DNA of 64,000 nucleotides from Bin5 sp022821545 (lineage in GTDB: Bacteria; Chloroflexota; Anaerolineae; Caldilineales; Caldilineaceae), in assembly GCA_963664085.2 (NCBI GenBank), contig CAXXLO010000002.1, positions 2,294,001 to 2,358,000 on the forward strand, written 5' to 3'. Shown one piece after another: positions 35,605 through 44,288 of this stretch (position 1 is its first letter; each line of letters opens with the position of its first letter). The translations under genes and the position numbers were made by a program. The notes below the pieces were generated by a model. It did no database searches. It was not told the origin of the DNA and worked only from the letters and a program-made list of their open reading frames with translations.

Positions 35605-36846
35605 TCACACCCCGTCCAATACCCGCAAACACCGCTCAATCTCTTCCAACGTGTTGTAATGCACAAGACCCAGCCGCAGCCAGCCCCCGCTCTCCTCCAC
35701 ACCCATCCTCTCGCTTACGGCCTGCGCGTAAAAGGTGCCGTTCCACGCAAAAATGTTCTCCTCCGCAAGTGCCAGGGCCAGCTGTTCCGGCGTCGACCCG
35801 CGCTTTCGCAACGAGACCGTCGCCACCCTCCTGTCCCAGTCCCCCCGCTCCGTCAGACCGAAAATCCGAATGCCCGGCACACTCAGCAGACCCGAGATCA
35901 GCCGCTCCGTCAGCATCCGTTCATACGCGCTGACAACCGCCCAGGCCGCGGCCAGCTTGCGCCTCCGGCTTTCCGAGGGCTCTGCTTCGCCGTACTTTAC
36001 CCCGAGTCCGGCCAGGTAATTGATAGCCGCCGTCACACCCGCCATCCCCTCATGATTCTGCGTGCCCGTCTCCCACTTGCCCGGCGGCCTGTCCCCGGCC
36101 GGCCGCACCCGGTATGCCTCCAGCCGCTCCAGATGTTCACGTCTGCCGTAAATCTGCCCGCTGTGCGGCCCGAAAAACTTGTATGACGAGCACGCCAGGA
36201 AATCGCACCCCAACTCCCTCACGTCGATCAACCCGTGCGGCGCATACTGGACCGCATCCACAAACGTCAGCGCGCCCACCTCCCCGGCCCACCCAATGAT
36301 CGTACCCACGTCATTGATCGTCCCCGTCGCGTTGCTGGCGTAACCGACCGCAACGATCTTCGTGCGCGGCCCGATCTGCCTCCGCACATCTTCCATATCC
36401 AATGTGCCGCTCTCCACGTCCACGTCCGCCCACCGCACGCCCGCTCCCCGCTCTTCCGCCGCCATCACCCACGGCATCACATTGGCGTCATGGTCCAGCC
36501 GCGTAACCAGGACTTCGTCCCCCGGCCCCAGCTCACGCGCCAGCGACCGGCTGACATGAAACGTCAGGCTTGTCATGTTATTGCCGAAAACAACCTCATC
36601 CGCGTCGCATCCGAGCAGATCTGCGACCGCCCCGTGCGCCCCCTCGATCACCGCATCGGTACGCATACTGGTCTCGAACAGTCCGTGCGTATTCGAATTG
36701 CGCCGAGTCATGTAATCGACCATCGCCGCAACTACGCTCTCGTGTACCTGTGTACCACCGGGATTGTCGAAAAAGACTGCCTGCCGGCCGTTGTACTCCT
36801 CATGCAGCGCCGGAAACTGCTTTCGGACCTCCCCCGCGTCAATCAT
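35605..36846 (-). CDS. Cysteine desulfurase-like class V aminotransferase
   Basis: 413 residues of the PLP-dependent class V fold, closest in pattern to the cysteine desulfurase-like group related to SufS/CsdA. Start VRKQFPALHEEYNGRQAVFFDNPGGTQVHESV, then EVVFGNNMTSLTFHVSRSLA, VTRLDHDANVMPW, VGYASNATGTINDV, the FVDAVQYAPHGLIDV aspartate and the PLP lysine in CSSYKFFGPHSG (about residue 228). The C-terminal Arg block is SGGWLRLGLVHYNT. Whether it works on cysteine or another amino acid is open. No suf or isc genes are nearby. Confidence 0.88.
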   Translation of the reverse strand: MIDAGEVRKQFPALHEEYNGRQAVFFDNPGGTQVHESVVAAMVDYMTRRNSNTHGLFETSMRTDAVIEGAHGAVADLLGCDADEVVFGNNMTSLTFHVSRSLARELGPGDEVLVTRLDHDANVMPWVMAAEERGAGVRWADVDVESGTLDMEDVRRQIGPRTKIVAVGYASNATGTINDVGTIIGWAGEVGALTFVDAVQYAPHGLIDVRELGCDFLACSSYKFFGPHSGQIYGRREHLERLEAYRVRPAGDRPPGKWETGTQNHEGMAGVTAAINYLAGLGVKYGEAEPSESRRRKLAAAWAVVSAYERMLTERLISGLLSVPGIRIFGLTERGDWDRRVATVSLRKRGSTPEQLALALAEENIFAWNGTFYAQAVSERMGVEESGGWLRLGLVHYNTLEEIERCLRVLDGV

Positions 36847-36864
36847 GGCTCTCTCCTCGCAACT

Positions 36865-38661
36865 TCATCGACTCTTCGGCAATCCGTCGGCCAGCATCCA
36901 CACGCGCTCCCGCCCCATCAGCGAGGAAACATCCCCCTGCAGAACCCCCAGCAACGCCTCGGTCAGCTCGGCAAAGCCGTCCCCGCCCACAACCAGATCA
37001 AGGCTGCCTTCCGAAACAGGCGGCCCCGGCCGTTTCTCGTCCGCCTTCACCTGCACCACCGGGACCGTTCCATCCGTCGGCAGGTCCGCGAGTTCGCAAA
37101 GCTGTTCAATGGCCGTGCCAAAGTCCCCGAGCTCATCCACCAACCCGCGCTCCAGCGCCTGCCTTCCCGTCCACACACGCCCGCCGCACAGCTCTTCAAG
37201 CGAGTCCGGCTCTTGTCGCCGCGCTTCCGCCACCAAACGCTTGAAATTCCGATACGTGTAGTCCATCAACGCCTCAACCTTCTCCCGCTGCTCCCGCCTC
37301 CACGGCCCGTCGCTCGCGTAGATGTCCGCGTTCTCCCCCCGCTGCACCGGGAACCGCTTCGCCCCAATCTTCCCTTCCGCCTCGCTTGTGATCAGCTTGG
37401 CCATTACCACGCCGATGCTCCCCGTCAGCGTCGCCGGCTGGCATACAATCTTCTGCGCCGGCAGCGCTACGTAGTAGCCGCCGCTGGCCGCCACGTCCCC
37501 CATATACGCTACCACCGGTTTCTTCCGGTTTAACAGGGTCAACTCCCGCCACATCAGATCGCTCGCCAGCGCCGAACCGCCCCTCGAATCAATGTGCAGC
37601 AGCACCCCGGCCAGGCGCTCGTCTTTCAGCGCCGCCCGTGCCAGTTGCTGGACCGTCGTGCTGCCCGCCGTGTTGTTGCCAACGACTGGCAGACCGCTGG
37701 GAAAGCGGCGGCTCTTGCCCGTCGTGATCATCCCGCTCAGCGAAACTACCCCGATCCCCTTCCTGTGCCGCAATCTGGGCCGGCGGTAGAGAGTGCCCCG
37801 CGCCTGCTCATAAGGCACAATCCGCGCCTCATCCTTCCCCGCCCCTGCCAGCGTTGCCGCCAACTGGTCCTCGTAGACTGCGCCGTCGGCCAGGTCCAGC
37901 TCTACCGTTTCGTTGGCGTTCAACGGCGCCCTGTCGATCATCGCACGAACACGTTCTTCATCAATGCCGCGCCCCCTGCTGATCGCCGCAACTATCTCCC
38001 CATACCAGCCGCTCAGCAGCCGTTCGATCTGTTCCCTGTGAGCGTCGCTCATCTCCGCCCGCTCCAGGTTGTCCAGCGCCGTTTTCCAGGGCGCCACCTT
38101 CACTACCTCCGCCTTGACGCCGATTCGCCTCAACGTCTCCGCCAGAAAGACCGGTTCGGCCCGCAGACCGAGCACCGTCCAGTCGGTGAGCGGCGAAACA
38201 TAGACGCGGTCAGCCGCCGCTGCCACTGCATACTCGGCATTGCCGGACGACTCCAGATAAACAATAACCTCCTTCCCCGCAGCGCGGGGATTCAGTTCGC
38301 CGCCCCAGCCCCGAAAGCGGTCAAAGAGGTCGGTCAGACTCTGCGCCTGCGCCAGGCTGATCTGCGCTCCCTTGACCAGGATCACCACCCCCCGCACATC
38401 AGGGTCACCTGCGATCCGCCGCAGCGCATCGTGCAGAGATTCGACCGTGAGGGCCGGCCTGCCGAACGATAACAACGACAAATACCGGGGGCGCTGAGGT
38501 GTCCGCTCCAGCAGCGGGCCCGAAAGCTCGAACAATACATAGTCGGCCCAACTCCCCTTGGACAAGCGCCGCACGAGATTGGCAAGGCCGCACACACATA
38601 CCTGCCACAGCAAAGCAATCCCACGTAAGAGCCGGCCAACGCTTCTGCCAATGAATTTCAT
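36865..38661 (-). CDS. sppA: Signal peptide peptidase SppA, long (67K) type
   Basis: 598 residues with two S49 domains. The N-terminal copy (about 50-280) carries GVVILVKGAQISLAQAQSL and VIVYLESSGNAEYAVAAAADRVYVSP. The C-terminal copy (300-540) carries KGIGVVSLSGMIT, GVLLHIDSRGGSALASDLMWREL, VVAYMGDVAASGGYYVALPAQKIVCQPATLTGSIGV with the nucleophile Ser in AASGGYY, and a basic helix. In the long SppA the catalytic Lys comes from the N-terminal copy. An N-terminal hydrophobic segment (GIALLWQVCVCGLANLV) anchors it to the membrane. GGAG precedes ATG 38661; the opening at 38751 is not supported. Confidence 0.9.
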   Translation of the reverse strand: MKFIGRSVGRLLRGIALLWQVCVCGLANLVRRLSKGSWADYVLFELSGPLLERTPQRPRYLSLLSFGRPALTVESLHDALRRIAGDPDVRGVVILVKGAQISLAQAQSLTDLFDRFRGWGGELNPRAAGKEVIVYLESSGNAEYAVAAAADRVYVSPLTDWTVLGLRAEPVFLAETLRRIGVKAEVVKVAPWKTALDNLERAEMSDAHREQIERLLSGWYGEIVAAISRGRGIDEERVRAMIDRAPLNANETVELDLADGAVYEDQLAATLAGAGKDEARIVPYEQARGTLYRRPRLRHRKGIGVVSLSGMITTGKSRRFPSGLPVVGNNTAGSTTVQQLARAALKDERLAGVLLHIDSRGGSALASDLMWRELTLLNRKKPVVAYMGDVAASGGYYVALPAQKIVCQPATLTGSIGVVMAKLITSEAEGKIGAKRFPVQRGENADIYASDGPWRREQREKVEALMDYTYRNFKRLVAEARRQEPDSLEELCGGRVWTGRQALERGLVDELGDFGTAIEQLCELADLPTDGTVPVVQVKADEKRPGPPVSEGSLDLVVGGDGFAELTEALLGVLQGDVSSLMGRERVWMLADGLPKSR

Positions 38662-38923
38662 TTCTATCTCCCCGGCGAATGAACCTGCCACCGGCGCCTG
38701 GAATGCGCCCGCTGACGCTCCTGCTTGCATAAAACTCGACTGCAAAATCATACTATACCCCTACGAACTGCAGGGGAGAAAATCCACTGCTTAAGGATAA
38801 GAATAGCTTGATCGCTGAACTCAACTGGGGTTATGATGAAATGCAACGGCAGAAGCGACCCGCCAACACAGCTAACATCTGGGGCAGAGTAGTTCAGCGC
38901 TTCCAATCGTCGGGACGATGTGC

Positions 38924-39398
38924 ATGTTGGCAGCAGCAATTGAAGTGCGAAACCTCAATAAGCGCTACCGAAACGGGACCTGGGCCAATCGCGACATCAC
39001 CCTGACCGTCGAGCGCGGCGAACTGCTTGCGATCCTGGGGCCCAACGGCGCCGGCAAAACGACGCTCGTCCGCCAGATCACCACCGAGCTCGCCCCTCCA
39101 TGCAGGCCGGAAATCTCCTTACTGGAGTGCTATCGCTCATATGCAGGCCGGTAATCTCCTTACTGGAGTGCTATCGCTCATATTAGCTGCCCTCTCACCC
39201 GTCTACTTCACAATGGACCAGGCCCCTCTGCTGATGAAGTTAATTGGCTACATCTCGCCTCTGCGCTATGCTGCCGACGCAATCGAAAAGTCGCTGTCAG
39301 GCAGAGCAGACGTCTGGGCCGAAATGGCAATACTCTCTGCCATCGCCTTTGTCGCCTTGTCCCTCGGTCTCTGGAGAATGCCGTGGAGAGAAAAGTAG
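38924..39398 (+). pseudogene. Deletion remnant of an ABC exporter: ATPase N-terminus joined to permease C-terminus
   Basis: From ATG 38924, about 58 codons (to roughly 39098) encode an ABC ATPase start, with AIEVRNLNKRYRNG and Walker A ILGPNGAGKTTLVRQIT, then stop being ABC-like. From ATG 39141, 85 codons encode the last part of an ABC-2 permease (LAALSPVYFTMDQAPLLMKLIGYISPLRYAADAIEKSL...), ending at TAG 39398. The signature, Walker B and most of the permease are missing. The joint is a 41-bp tandem duplication that also breaks the frame. Normal ATPase plus permease would need about 1.6-1.8 kb more sequence. Confidence 0.75.
39100..39181 (+). repeat. 41-bp tandem duplication at the ABC-exporter deletion joint
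   Basis: 39100-39140 and 39141-39181 are the same 41 bases except one A/T difference at unit position 12. Because 41 is not a multiple of three, the downstream copy changes frame. The second copy opens with the ATG of the permease remnant. Confidence 0.92.
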
Positions 39399-39467
39399 CC
39401 AAAGAGACCTTGGCTCGCGATTGTCTCTCTGTACAACCCACGCAATACGCAAAAGGGAGCAAGCAAA

Positions 39468-40589
39468 ATGTCCCACCAGTACACGGCCGCTGTCATAGGC
39501 GCTGGCCAGGGAGGTAGAGCCAGCATGACTGGCCTGGCCGCGTCGCCCCGTTTCCAGCTTGTCGCTTTCGCGGATATCCAGGCCGAAGCGCGCGCAGACA
39601 TCCAGGCAATGTACCCCGGTATCCGCGCCTATTCGAGCCATGAAGAACTGTTCGCGGCCTGCCCCACCGACATCGTCTGCGTCTCCACCTGGCCGCCCTC
39701 CCATTTGGAGGTGACCCGGGCCGCCCTCCACCTCCCTCTTAAAGGCATCCTCGTCGAAAAACCCTTGGCCGACAACTTTGCCGTCGGCCGCCAGATCCTG
39801 GAGCTCATTCGCGCCAAAAATCTGCCCATGGCCGTACCCCATGGCCTTCTCGTGGCCGACCACAGCGCGCAGGTTCTCCAACGCGTTCATAACGGCGAGA
39901 TCGGCCAGCTCAAACTCGTCGAAATCCAGTGTACCGGCTGGGACATCATCAACGCAGGCATCCACTGGCTCAACTTCTTCGTCGAACTGACCGAACGCGA
40001 GCCCGTAGAGTACGTTATAGGTGCCTGCGATGCCAGCACTCGCACCTGGCGCGACAGCATGCAGGTAGAAACGCTCGCCGTCACCTACGCCCAGACCGCC
40101 TCCGGCACGCGTGTCGTCATGAACACCGGCGACTATGTTACCTTCTCCGAACCGGTGGCGAATACCCTCTTCCGCCTCGTCGGCACGTTCGGGACCATTG
40201 ATTTCTACGGCTGGGAGACCCGCTACCGCATCCTGAACGCCGCATATCCGCAAGGCCGGCTGTTCGAATTCGATCCCGGACCAACTACCCTTCACCAGCG
40301 TCACCTCGAAAATCTCGCCGCGCAGATCGACCGAGCGCAACCGGACTACACCATCGCCGAAGGATCGCTGGCCGCCCTCGAACTCTGTGAAGCCGCCTAC
40401 GTCTCCATTCGCAATGGCAGCGTGCCTGTCCCGCTTCCGCTCGACGACTTTACGCCCCCGCCGGCCGTCGATTGGCAGCCCGGCCTCCCCTACAGCGGCC
40501 AGGGCGGTGGTCGCAACGGACGTCGCCTTCCGCCTCGCCCAGAACAGGAAAACAGCGCTTCTCGAACACCGCGACTGGAGGAATCGTAA
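39468..40589 (+). CDS. Gfo/Idh/MocA family NAD(P)-dependent oxidoreductase
   Basis: 373 residues. N-terminal Rossmann domain with VIGAGQGGRASM, VAFADIQAEARADI and STWPPSHLEVTRAALHLPLKGILVEKPLADN, where EKP is the family lysine motif. The C-terminal alpha/beta domain has the substrate-site NAGIHWLNFFVELT. The last 50 residues (after FTPPPAVDWQPG) look disordered. Members oxidise sugars or cyclitols. GGGAG precedes ATG 39468. Its TAA overlaps the ATG of the next gene (TAATG), so the two homologues are translationally coupled. Confidence 0.88.
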   Translation: MSHQYTAAVIGAGQGGRASMTGLAASPRFQLVAFADIQAEARADIQAMYPGIRAYSSHEELFAACPTDIVCVSTWPPSHLEVTRAALHLPLKGILVEKPLADNFAVGRQILELIRAKNLPMAVPHGLLVADHSAQVLQRVHNGEIGQLKLVEIQCTGWDIINAGIHWLNFFVELTEREPVEYVIGACDASTRTWRDSMQVETLAVTYAQTASGTRVVMNTGDYVTFSEPVANTLFRLVGTFGTIDFYGWETRYRILNAAYPQGRLFEFDPGPTTLHQRHLENLAAQIDRAQPDYTIAEGSLAALELCEAAYVSIRNGSVPVPLPLDDFTPPPAVDWQPGLPYSGQGGGRNGRRLPPRPEQENSASRTPRLEES

Positions 40590-41716
40590 TGGCCCGTCCT
40601 GGCGAAAAGGTCCGTTTTGGCATTGTCGGCGCCGGGTGGCGTGTAAACTGGTTCCTGCGCGCCGCCCGCGCGCTTCCGGACAAGCTGCAGGTCGCCGGTC
40701 TGGCCGCCCGCAGCCCGCAACGAGCGTTCAACCTGGTCGGTGACCATGGCGTAAACATCTACCGCTCGCCTTCCGAGATGATCGCCGCCGAAGCGCCCGA
40801 TTTCGTCGTCACCAGCGTCTCCTGGCCGGCCAATCCCCCCATTATTCGCCAGCTTGTAGAGCTGGACGTGCCCGTCCTCTCCGAAACGCCTCCCGCGACC
40901 ACCGTCGCAGAAATGACGGAGCTTTGGGCTCTACAGGAGCAGGGCGCCCGCATCCAGGTCGCCGAGCAATACCATCGCCAGCCCCACCACGCCGCCCGCC
41001 TCGCCTTCGCCCACAGCGGCCGTCTTGGACGCGTCAGCCAGGTCCAGCTCTCCGCCTGCCACGGCTATCATGGCATCAGCCTCATTCGCCGTTTCCTCGG
41101 CATCGGCGCCGAGCAGGCAACCGTAACCGCCCGTCGCTTCACCTCTCCCATCATTCAGAGCCCCGGCCGTGACGGTCCGCCCCGCGCAGAGCAGATGGCC
41201 GAGTCCGATCAGCTGCTGGCGGCATTCGATTTCGGCGACCGTCTCGGCATTCTCGACTTCACCCCCGACCAGTACTTTTCCTATATTCGCGGCCAGCGGC
41301 TCCTGGTGCGCGGCGAGAGGGGCGAAATCATCGACGATAAGGCCGTCTATCTGAAAGACCACCTTTCATCCATCCACGTCGCCTTCACCCGCCGCAGCGC
41401 CGGGCCCGACGGAAACCTGGAAGGCAACTATCTCAAGGGCATCCAGGCCGGCGAACAGTGGTGGTACCGCAATCCCGTCCTCCCCGCCGAACTCTCCGAC
41501 GATGAAATCGCCGTCGCCGACCTCCTCTTGCGCATGGCCGAATACGTCCGCGGCGGTGAAGAAGCCTACTCGCTCGCCGAAGCCTGCCAAGACCGCTACC
41601 TCGACATTCTCGCCGCGCAGGCCGCAGACACCGGGCAACCGGTCCACTCCCAGCCCCAGCCCTGGAGCAAGGCCCTGTCCCCGCAAGGCAACATGCACAT
41701 AACAAACCTCCTTTAG
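40589..41716 (+). CDS. Second Gfo/Idh/MocA family oxidoreductase
   Basis: 375 residues from ATG 40589. Rossmann start KVRFGIVGAGWRVNWFLRAARALPDKLQVAGLAARSPQRA, then VTSVSWPANPPIIRQLVELDVPVLSETPPATT. Here the usual EKP is replaced by ETP, so the family lysine is missing and the chemistry may differ. VAEQYHRQPHHAARLAF and SACHGYHGISLIRRFLGIG follow. The pair probably acts on one sugar-like substrate, perhaps as dehydrogenase and partner; this is inference. A start at 40472 would overlap the first gene by 118 bases. Confidence 0.86.
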   Translation: MARPGEKVRFGIVGAGWRVNWFLRAARALPDKLQVAGLAARSPQRAFNLVGDHGVNIYRSPSEMIAAEAPDFVVTSVSWPANPPIIRQLVELDVPVLSETPPATTVAEMTELWALQEQGARIQVAEQYHRQPHHAARLAFAHSGRLGRVSQVQLSACHGYHGISLIRRFLGIGAEQATVTARRFTSPIIQSPGRDGPPRAEQMAESDQLLAAFDFGDRLGILDFTPDQYFSYIRGQRLLVRGERGEIIDDKAVYLKDHLSSIHVAFTRRSAGPDGNLEGNYLKGIQAGEQWWYRNPVLPAELSDDEIAVADLLLRMAEYVRGGEEAYSLAEACQDRYLDILAAQAADTGQPVHSQPQPWSKALSPQGNMHITNLL

Positions 41717-41808
41717 ACAGTCGTCGCCGCTCAGTGTATAATCACTCTCAGATCTTAGAGGACTTCCGGGCGCCGGAATCCGCCCACTGTAGATAGCAAA
41801 CCAGACCA

Positions 41809-42708
41809 ATGGCAAAAATACTTCTCGTTCACCCACTGTTTCTCAGCCTTAATCCGGAAGAGCAGGCCCTCCAGAGCCCTTACTTCCCGCTCGGCCTTCT
41901 CTACCTCGCCGGCTACGTGCGCGCCCAGGGCCACGAAGTCGCCGTCTTCGATGGCACCTTCGAAGAGGATGTCAGCGCCTTCTCCGCAAGACTGGCCGCC
42001 GAAAAGCCCGACCTCGTCGGCATTTCCGCCGTCCTGCCTTTGCGCGAAATGGCTCTCACCCTGGCCTCCGACGCCAAAGCCGCCGCAGTCCCGACCATTC
42101 TGGGCGGCCCCGATCCCACCAAAGACCCCGCCCAGTATCTTCAGTTCCCCCAGGTCGATATGGTCGTCCACCATGAAGGCGAGCAGACTCTCGACTCGCT
42201 GCTCCGGCTGCTCGACGCCGGCCCTCTGACCCCCGATCTGCTGGCGTGTGAACCCGGCATCGCCTACCGCGACGCCGCCGGCACGCCCGTCGTGAACCAG
42301 CCGCGCCCCCCCGTCGAAAATCTGGACGAGCTCCCACTGCCCGCCCGCGACCTGATCGACATGGACCGCTACCTCGACACCTGGCGCGAAGAAAACGGCT
42401 ACTCATCCCTCACCATCTCCACCTCCCGCGGCTGCCCCTACGGCTGCGACTGGTGCCAGGACTCCGTTCACGGCCAGGCCTTCCGTCAACGGTCGCCCGA
42501 GAGCGTCGCCGCCGAAATGAAGCAGCTCAAAGAGACCTATGATATCGACCGCCTCCGCGTCGTCGATGATGTCGACGGCATCGAGCGCGAATGGGTCGAA
42601 GGCTGGGCTGAAGCCGCCGAAGCCGCCGATGCAGCTATCCCCTTCGAGGCCCTCTACGACCTCGAACGCCAGGACCTGCCGATGCTCGATGTGCGCGACT
42701 CCTTGTGA
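41809..42708 (+). CDS. Short B12-binding-domain radical SAM protein
   Basis: 299 residues. The N-terminal cobalamin-binding fold (1-160) has KILLVHPLF, PYFPLGLLYLAGYVRAQGHEVAVFDGTF, LVGISAVLPLREM and PTILGGPDPTKDPAQYL. The radical SAM cluster is C-x3-C-x2-C in STSRGCPYGCDWCQDS (about 205-215). Relatives are usually 450-500 residues; this one stops about 85 residues after the cluster, with a clean TGA and no continuation in other frames of the following 80 bases. It may be a naturally short subfamily or a truncation. A methyltransferase gene follows, so a methylation or modification pathway is possible. Confidence 0.8.
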   Translation: MAKILLVHPLFLSLNPEEQALQSPYFPLGLLYLAGYVRAQGHEVAVFDGTFEEDVSAFSARLAAEKPDLVGISAVLPLREMALTLASDAKAAAVPTILGGPDPTKDPAQYLQFPQVDMVVHHEGEQTLDSLLRLLDAGPLTPDLLACEPGIAYRDAAGTPVVNQPRPPVENLDELPLPARDLIDMDRYLDTWREENGYSSLTISTSRGCPYGCDWCQDSVHGQAFRQRSPESVAAEMKQLKETYDIDRLRVVDDVDGIEREWVEGWAEAAEAADAAIPFEALYDLERQDLPMLDVRDSL

Positions 42709-42728
42709 AAAAAGCGCAATCAGTATCT

Positions 42729-42745
42729 CCCCACCGTGAGTGGGG
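42729..42745 (+). terminator. Small hairpin after the radical SAM gene
   Basis: CCCCAC (42729-42734) pairs with GTGGGG (42740-42745) over a 5-base loop, 21 bases after the stop. No T-run follows, so termination is weak at best. Confidence 0.3.
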
Positions 42746-42789
42746 CCTTACACGCACCACCGGACGACGCCGCTGCCGGGAACTGAACA

Positions 42790-43521
42790 TTGAAGGACTT
42801 TTTCTCAGACGGCTCGCCCTTCCTCCGCCACCCCCTGCTGACCGCCGAACGAACCGGGCAAGAGATCGACTTCCTGGTCGACGCCCTGCCCCTTGCCTCC
42901 GGCGCACGCGTCCTCGACGTCGGATGCGGCTTCGGCCGCCACAGTGTCGAACTGGCCCGCCGCAACTACCATGTCCTCGGCATCGACCCCGCCGCAGCCA
43001 TGATTAGAGCCGCCAGGCAGAACGCGCAAGAGGCCGGTCTCGATGTCAACTTCCAGCAGGTAGCCGCAGCAGGGTACTTCCCCGCCGAGCCGTTCGACGC
43101 CGCCCTCTGCCTGTTCACAACTCTGGGACAGGTCCCGCCGGCGTCAGATGATGACAACCGCGATCTGCTTGCGACCGTCTTCAACTCCCTCAAAGAAGGC
43201 GGCCGCTTCGCGCTCGAGCTCCCCCAAAAAGAATCCGCCCTCGACGCGCTCAAACCGTTTGACCGCTTCGGCGGCGACGCCAGCTACGCAGAGGTTCAGC
43301 GCAGTTTCGATGACCGAACCGGCATCGTCACCGAAAAGTTCCACATCGTCTCCCCTGACGGCTCCCAGGATTACCATCTGCGCTACCGTCTCTTCACCCG
43401 GCAGGATGTCATCGGCCTCCTGGGCGCGGCCGGACTGCAAATCCTCTCAAGCTATGACGGCTACAACCACGCCGAACTTTCCGGTGACAGCCCCGCTATG
43501 CTCTTTGTCTGCGCCAAATGA
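42790..43521 (+). CDS. Class I SAM-dependent methyltransferase
   Basis: 243 residues from TTG 42790. Motif I is RVLDVGCGFGRHSVELARRNYHVLGIDPAAAMI, followed by FDAALCLFTTLGQV and SLKEGGRFALELPQKES. This is the UbiE/Tam-like pattern. DFFSDGSPFLRHPLLTAERTGQEIDFLVDAL precedes motif I. The stop overlaps the permease start by four bases (ATGA), which ties it to the ABC transporter operon. It may modify the transported compound or one derived from it; this is inference. Confidence 0.87.
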   Translation: MKDFFSDGSPFLRHPLLTAERTGQEIDFLVDALPLASGARVLDVGCGFGRHSVELARRNYHVLGIDPAAAMIRAARQNAQEAGLDVNFQQVAAAGYFPAEPFDAALCLFTTLGQVPPASDDDNRDLLATVFNSLKEGGRFALELPQKESALDALKPFDRFGGDASYAEVQRSFDDRTGIVTEKFHIVSPDGSQDYHLRYRLFTRQDVIGLLGAAGLQILSSYDGYNHAELSGDSPAMLFVCAK

Positions 43522-44246
43522 CTCCAAATTGGCTCACGCCCGACCTGCTCAATCTGCTCCTGCAAGGCCTCCTCCTCACCGTTGTCCTGACAGCCGTCAC
43601 CGCCGCGCTCGCCCTCATCCTCGGCGTCGCCGCCGGAACCATGCGCATCTCCGGCAACCGCTTTGCCGGCGCCCTCGCCGTTCTCCACGTCGAGACGCAC
43701 CGCAACCTGCCCGCCCTCGTGCTCATGGTCATCTGGGCATTCGCCCTGCCAAATCTCTTCCCCGCCGAGCTGAGGCGCTCCATCTTCTTCGATAACGCTT
43801 TCCTCAACTGGCTCGGCAGTTGGAGCGGGCTCTCTCTGCCCTACTACACGCTCGCCGCCGGCGTCGCCCTGGTCCTCAATACCAGTGCCTACCTTGCAGA
43901 GCTCTTTCGCGCCGGCGTCGGCGCCATCCCCCAACAACACATTGACGCCGCCCGCACGCTCGGCGCTTCGCGCCTGAAACTCTTTTGGACGGTTCTGCTG
44001 CCCCAGGGTCTCCGTACTTCCTTCCCGGCCATCTCGACCCGGCTCATCCACCACCTCAAAAACACCGCGCTGGCCGCCTTTGTCGCCACGCCTGAGTTCT
44101 TTCACAGCGCCCAGACCGCGATTACCCGCACCTTCTTGGCGCTCGAATTCCTCATGCTCGCCGCCGTCGTCTACCTGCTGCTCGCCTTCGCCTTCTCCGG
44201 CCTGCTGCGCTGGGTCGAGAAGCAATGGCTCGTCGCCGGGGGCTGA
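43518..44246 (+). CDS. Amino-acid ABC transporter permease (HisM/GlnP type)
   Basis: 242 residues with about five hydrophobic segments. The PAAT-family pattern is LLQGLLLTVVLTAVTAALALILGVAAGTMRI at the start, ETHRNLPALVLMVIWAFALP, then the EAA loop YLAELFRAGVGAIPQQHIDAARTLGASRLKLFWTVLLPQGLRTSFPA. It forms the membrane channel with the next permease. Four-base overlap with the methyltransferase gene. Confidence 0.9.
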   Translation: MTPNWLTPDLLNLLLQGLLLTVVLTAVTAALALILGVAAGTMRISGNRFAGALAVLHVETHRNLPALVLMVIWAFALPNLFPAELRRSIFFDNAFLNWLGSWSGLSLPYYTLAAGVALVLNTSAYLAELFRAGVGAIPQQHIDAARTLGASRLKLFWTVLLPQGLRTSFPAISTRLIHHLKNTALAAFVATPEFFHSAQTAITRTFLALEFLMLAAVVYLLLAFAFSGLLRWVEKQWLVAGG

Positions 44247-44288
44247 CAGTGCCCGTACTCCGCCGCTGCCCCTGGCTCCTGTTCGCCG

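Noticed and set aside
39100..39181. Start of a CRISPR array
   Set aside because: The two 41-bp units are directly adjacent with no spacer and there are only two; it is a tandem duplication.
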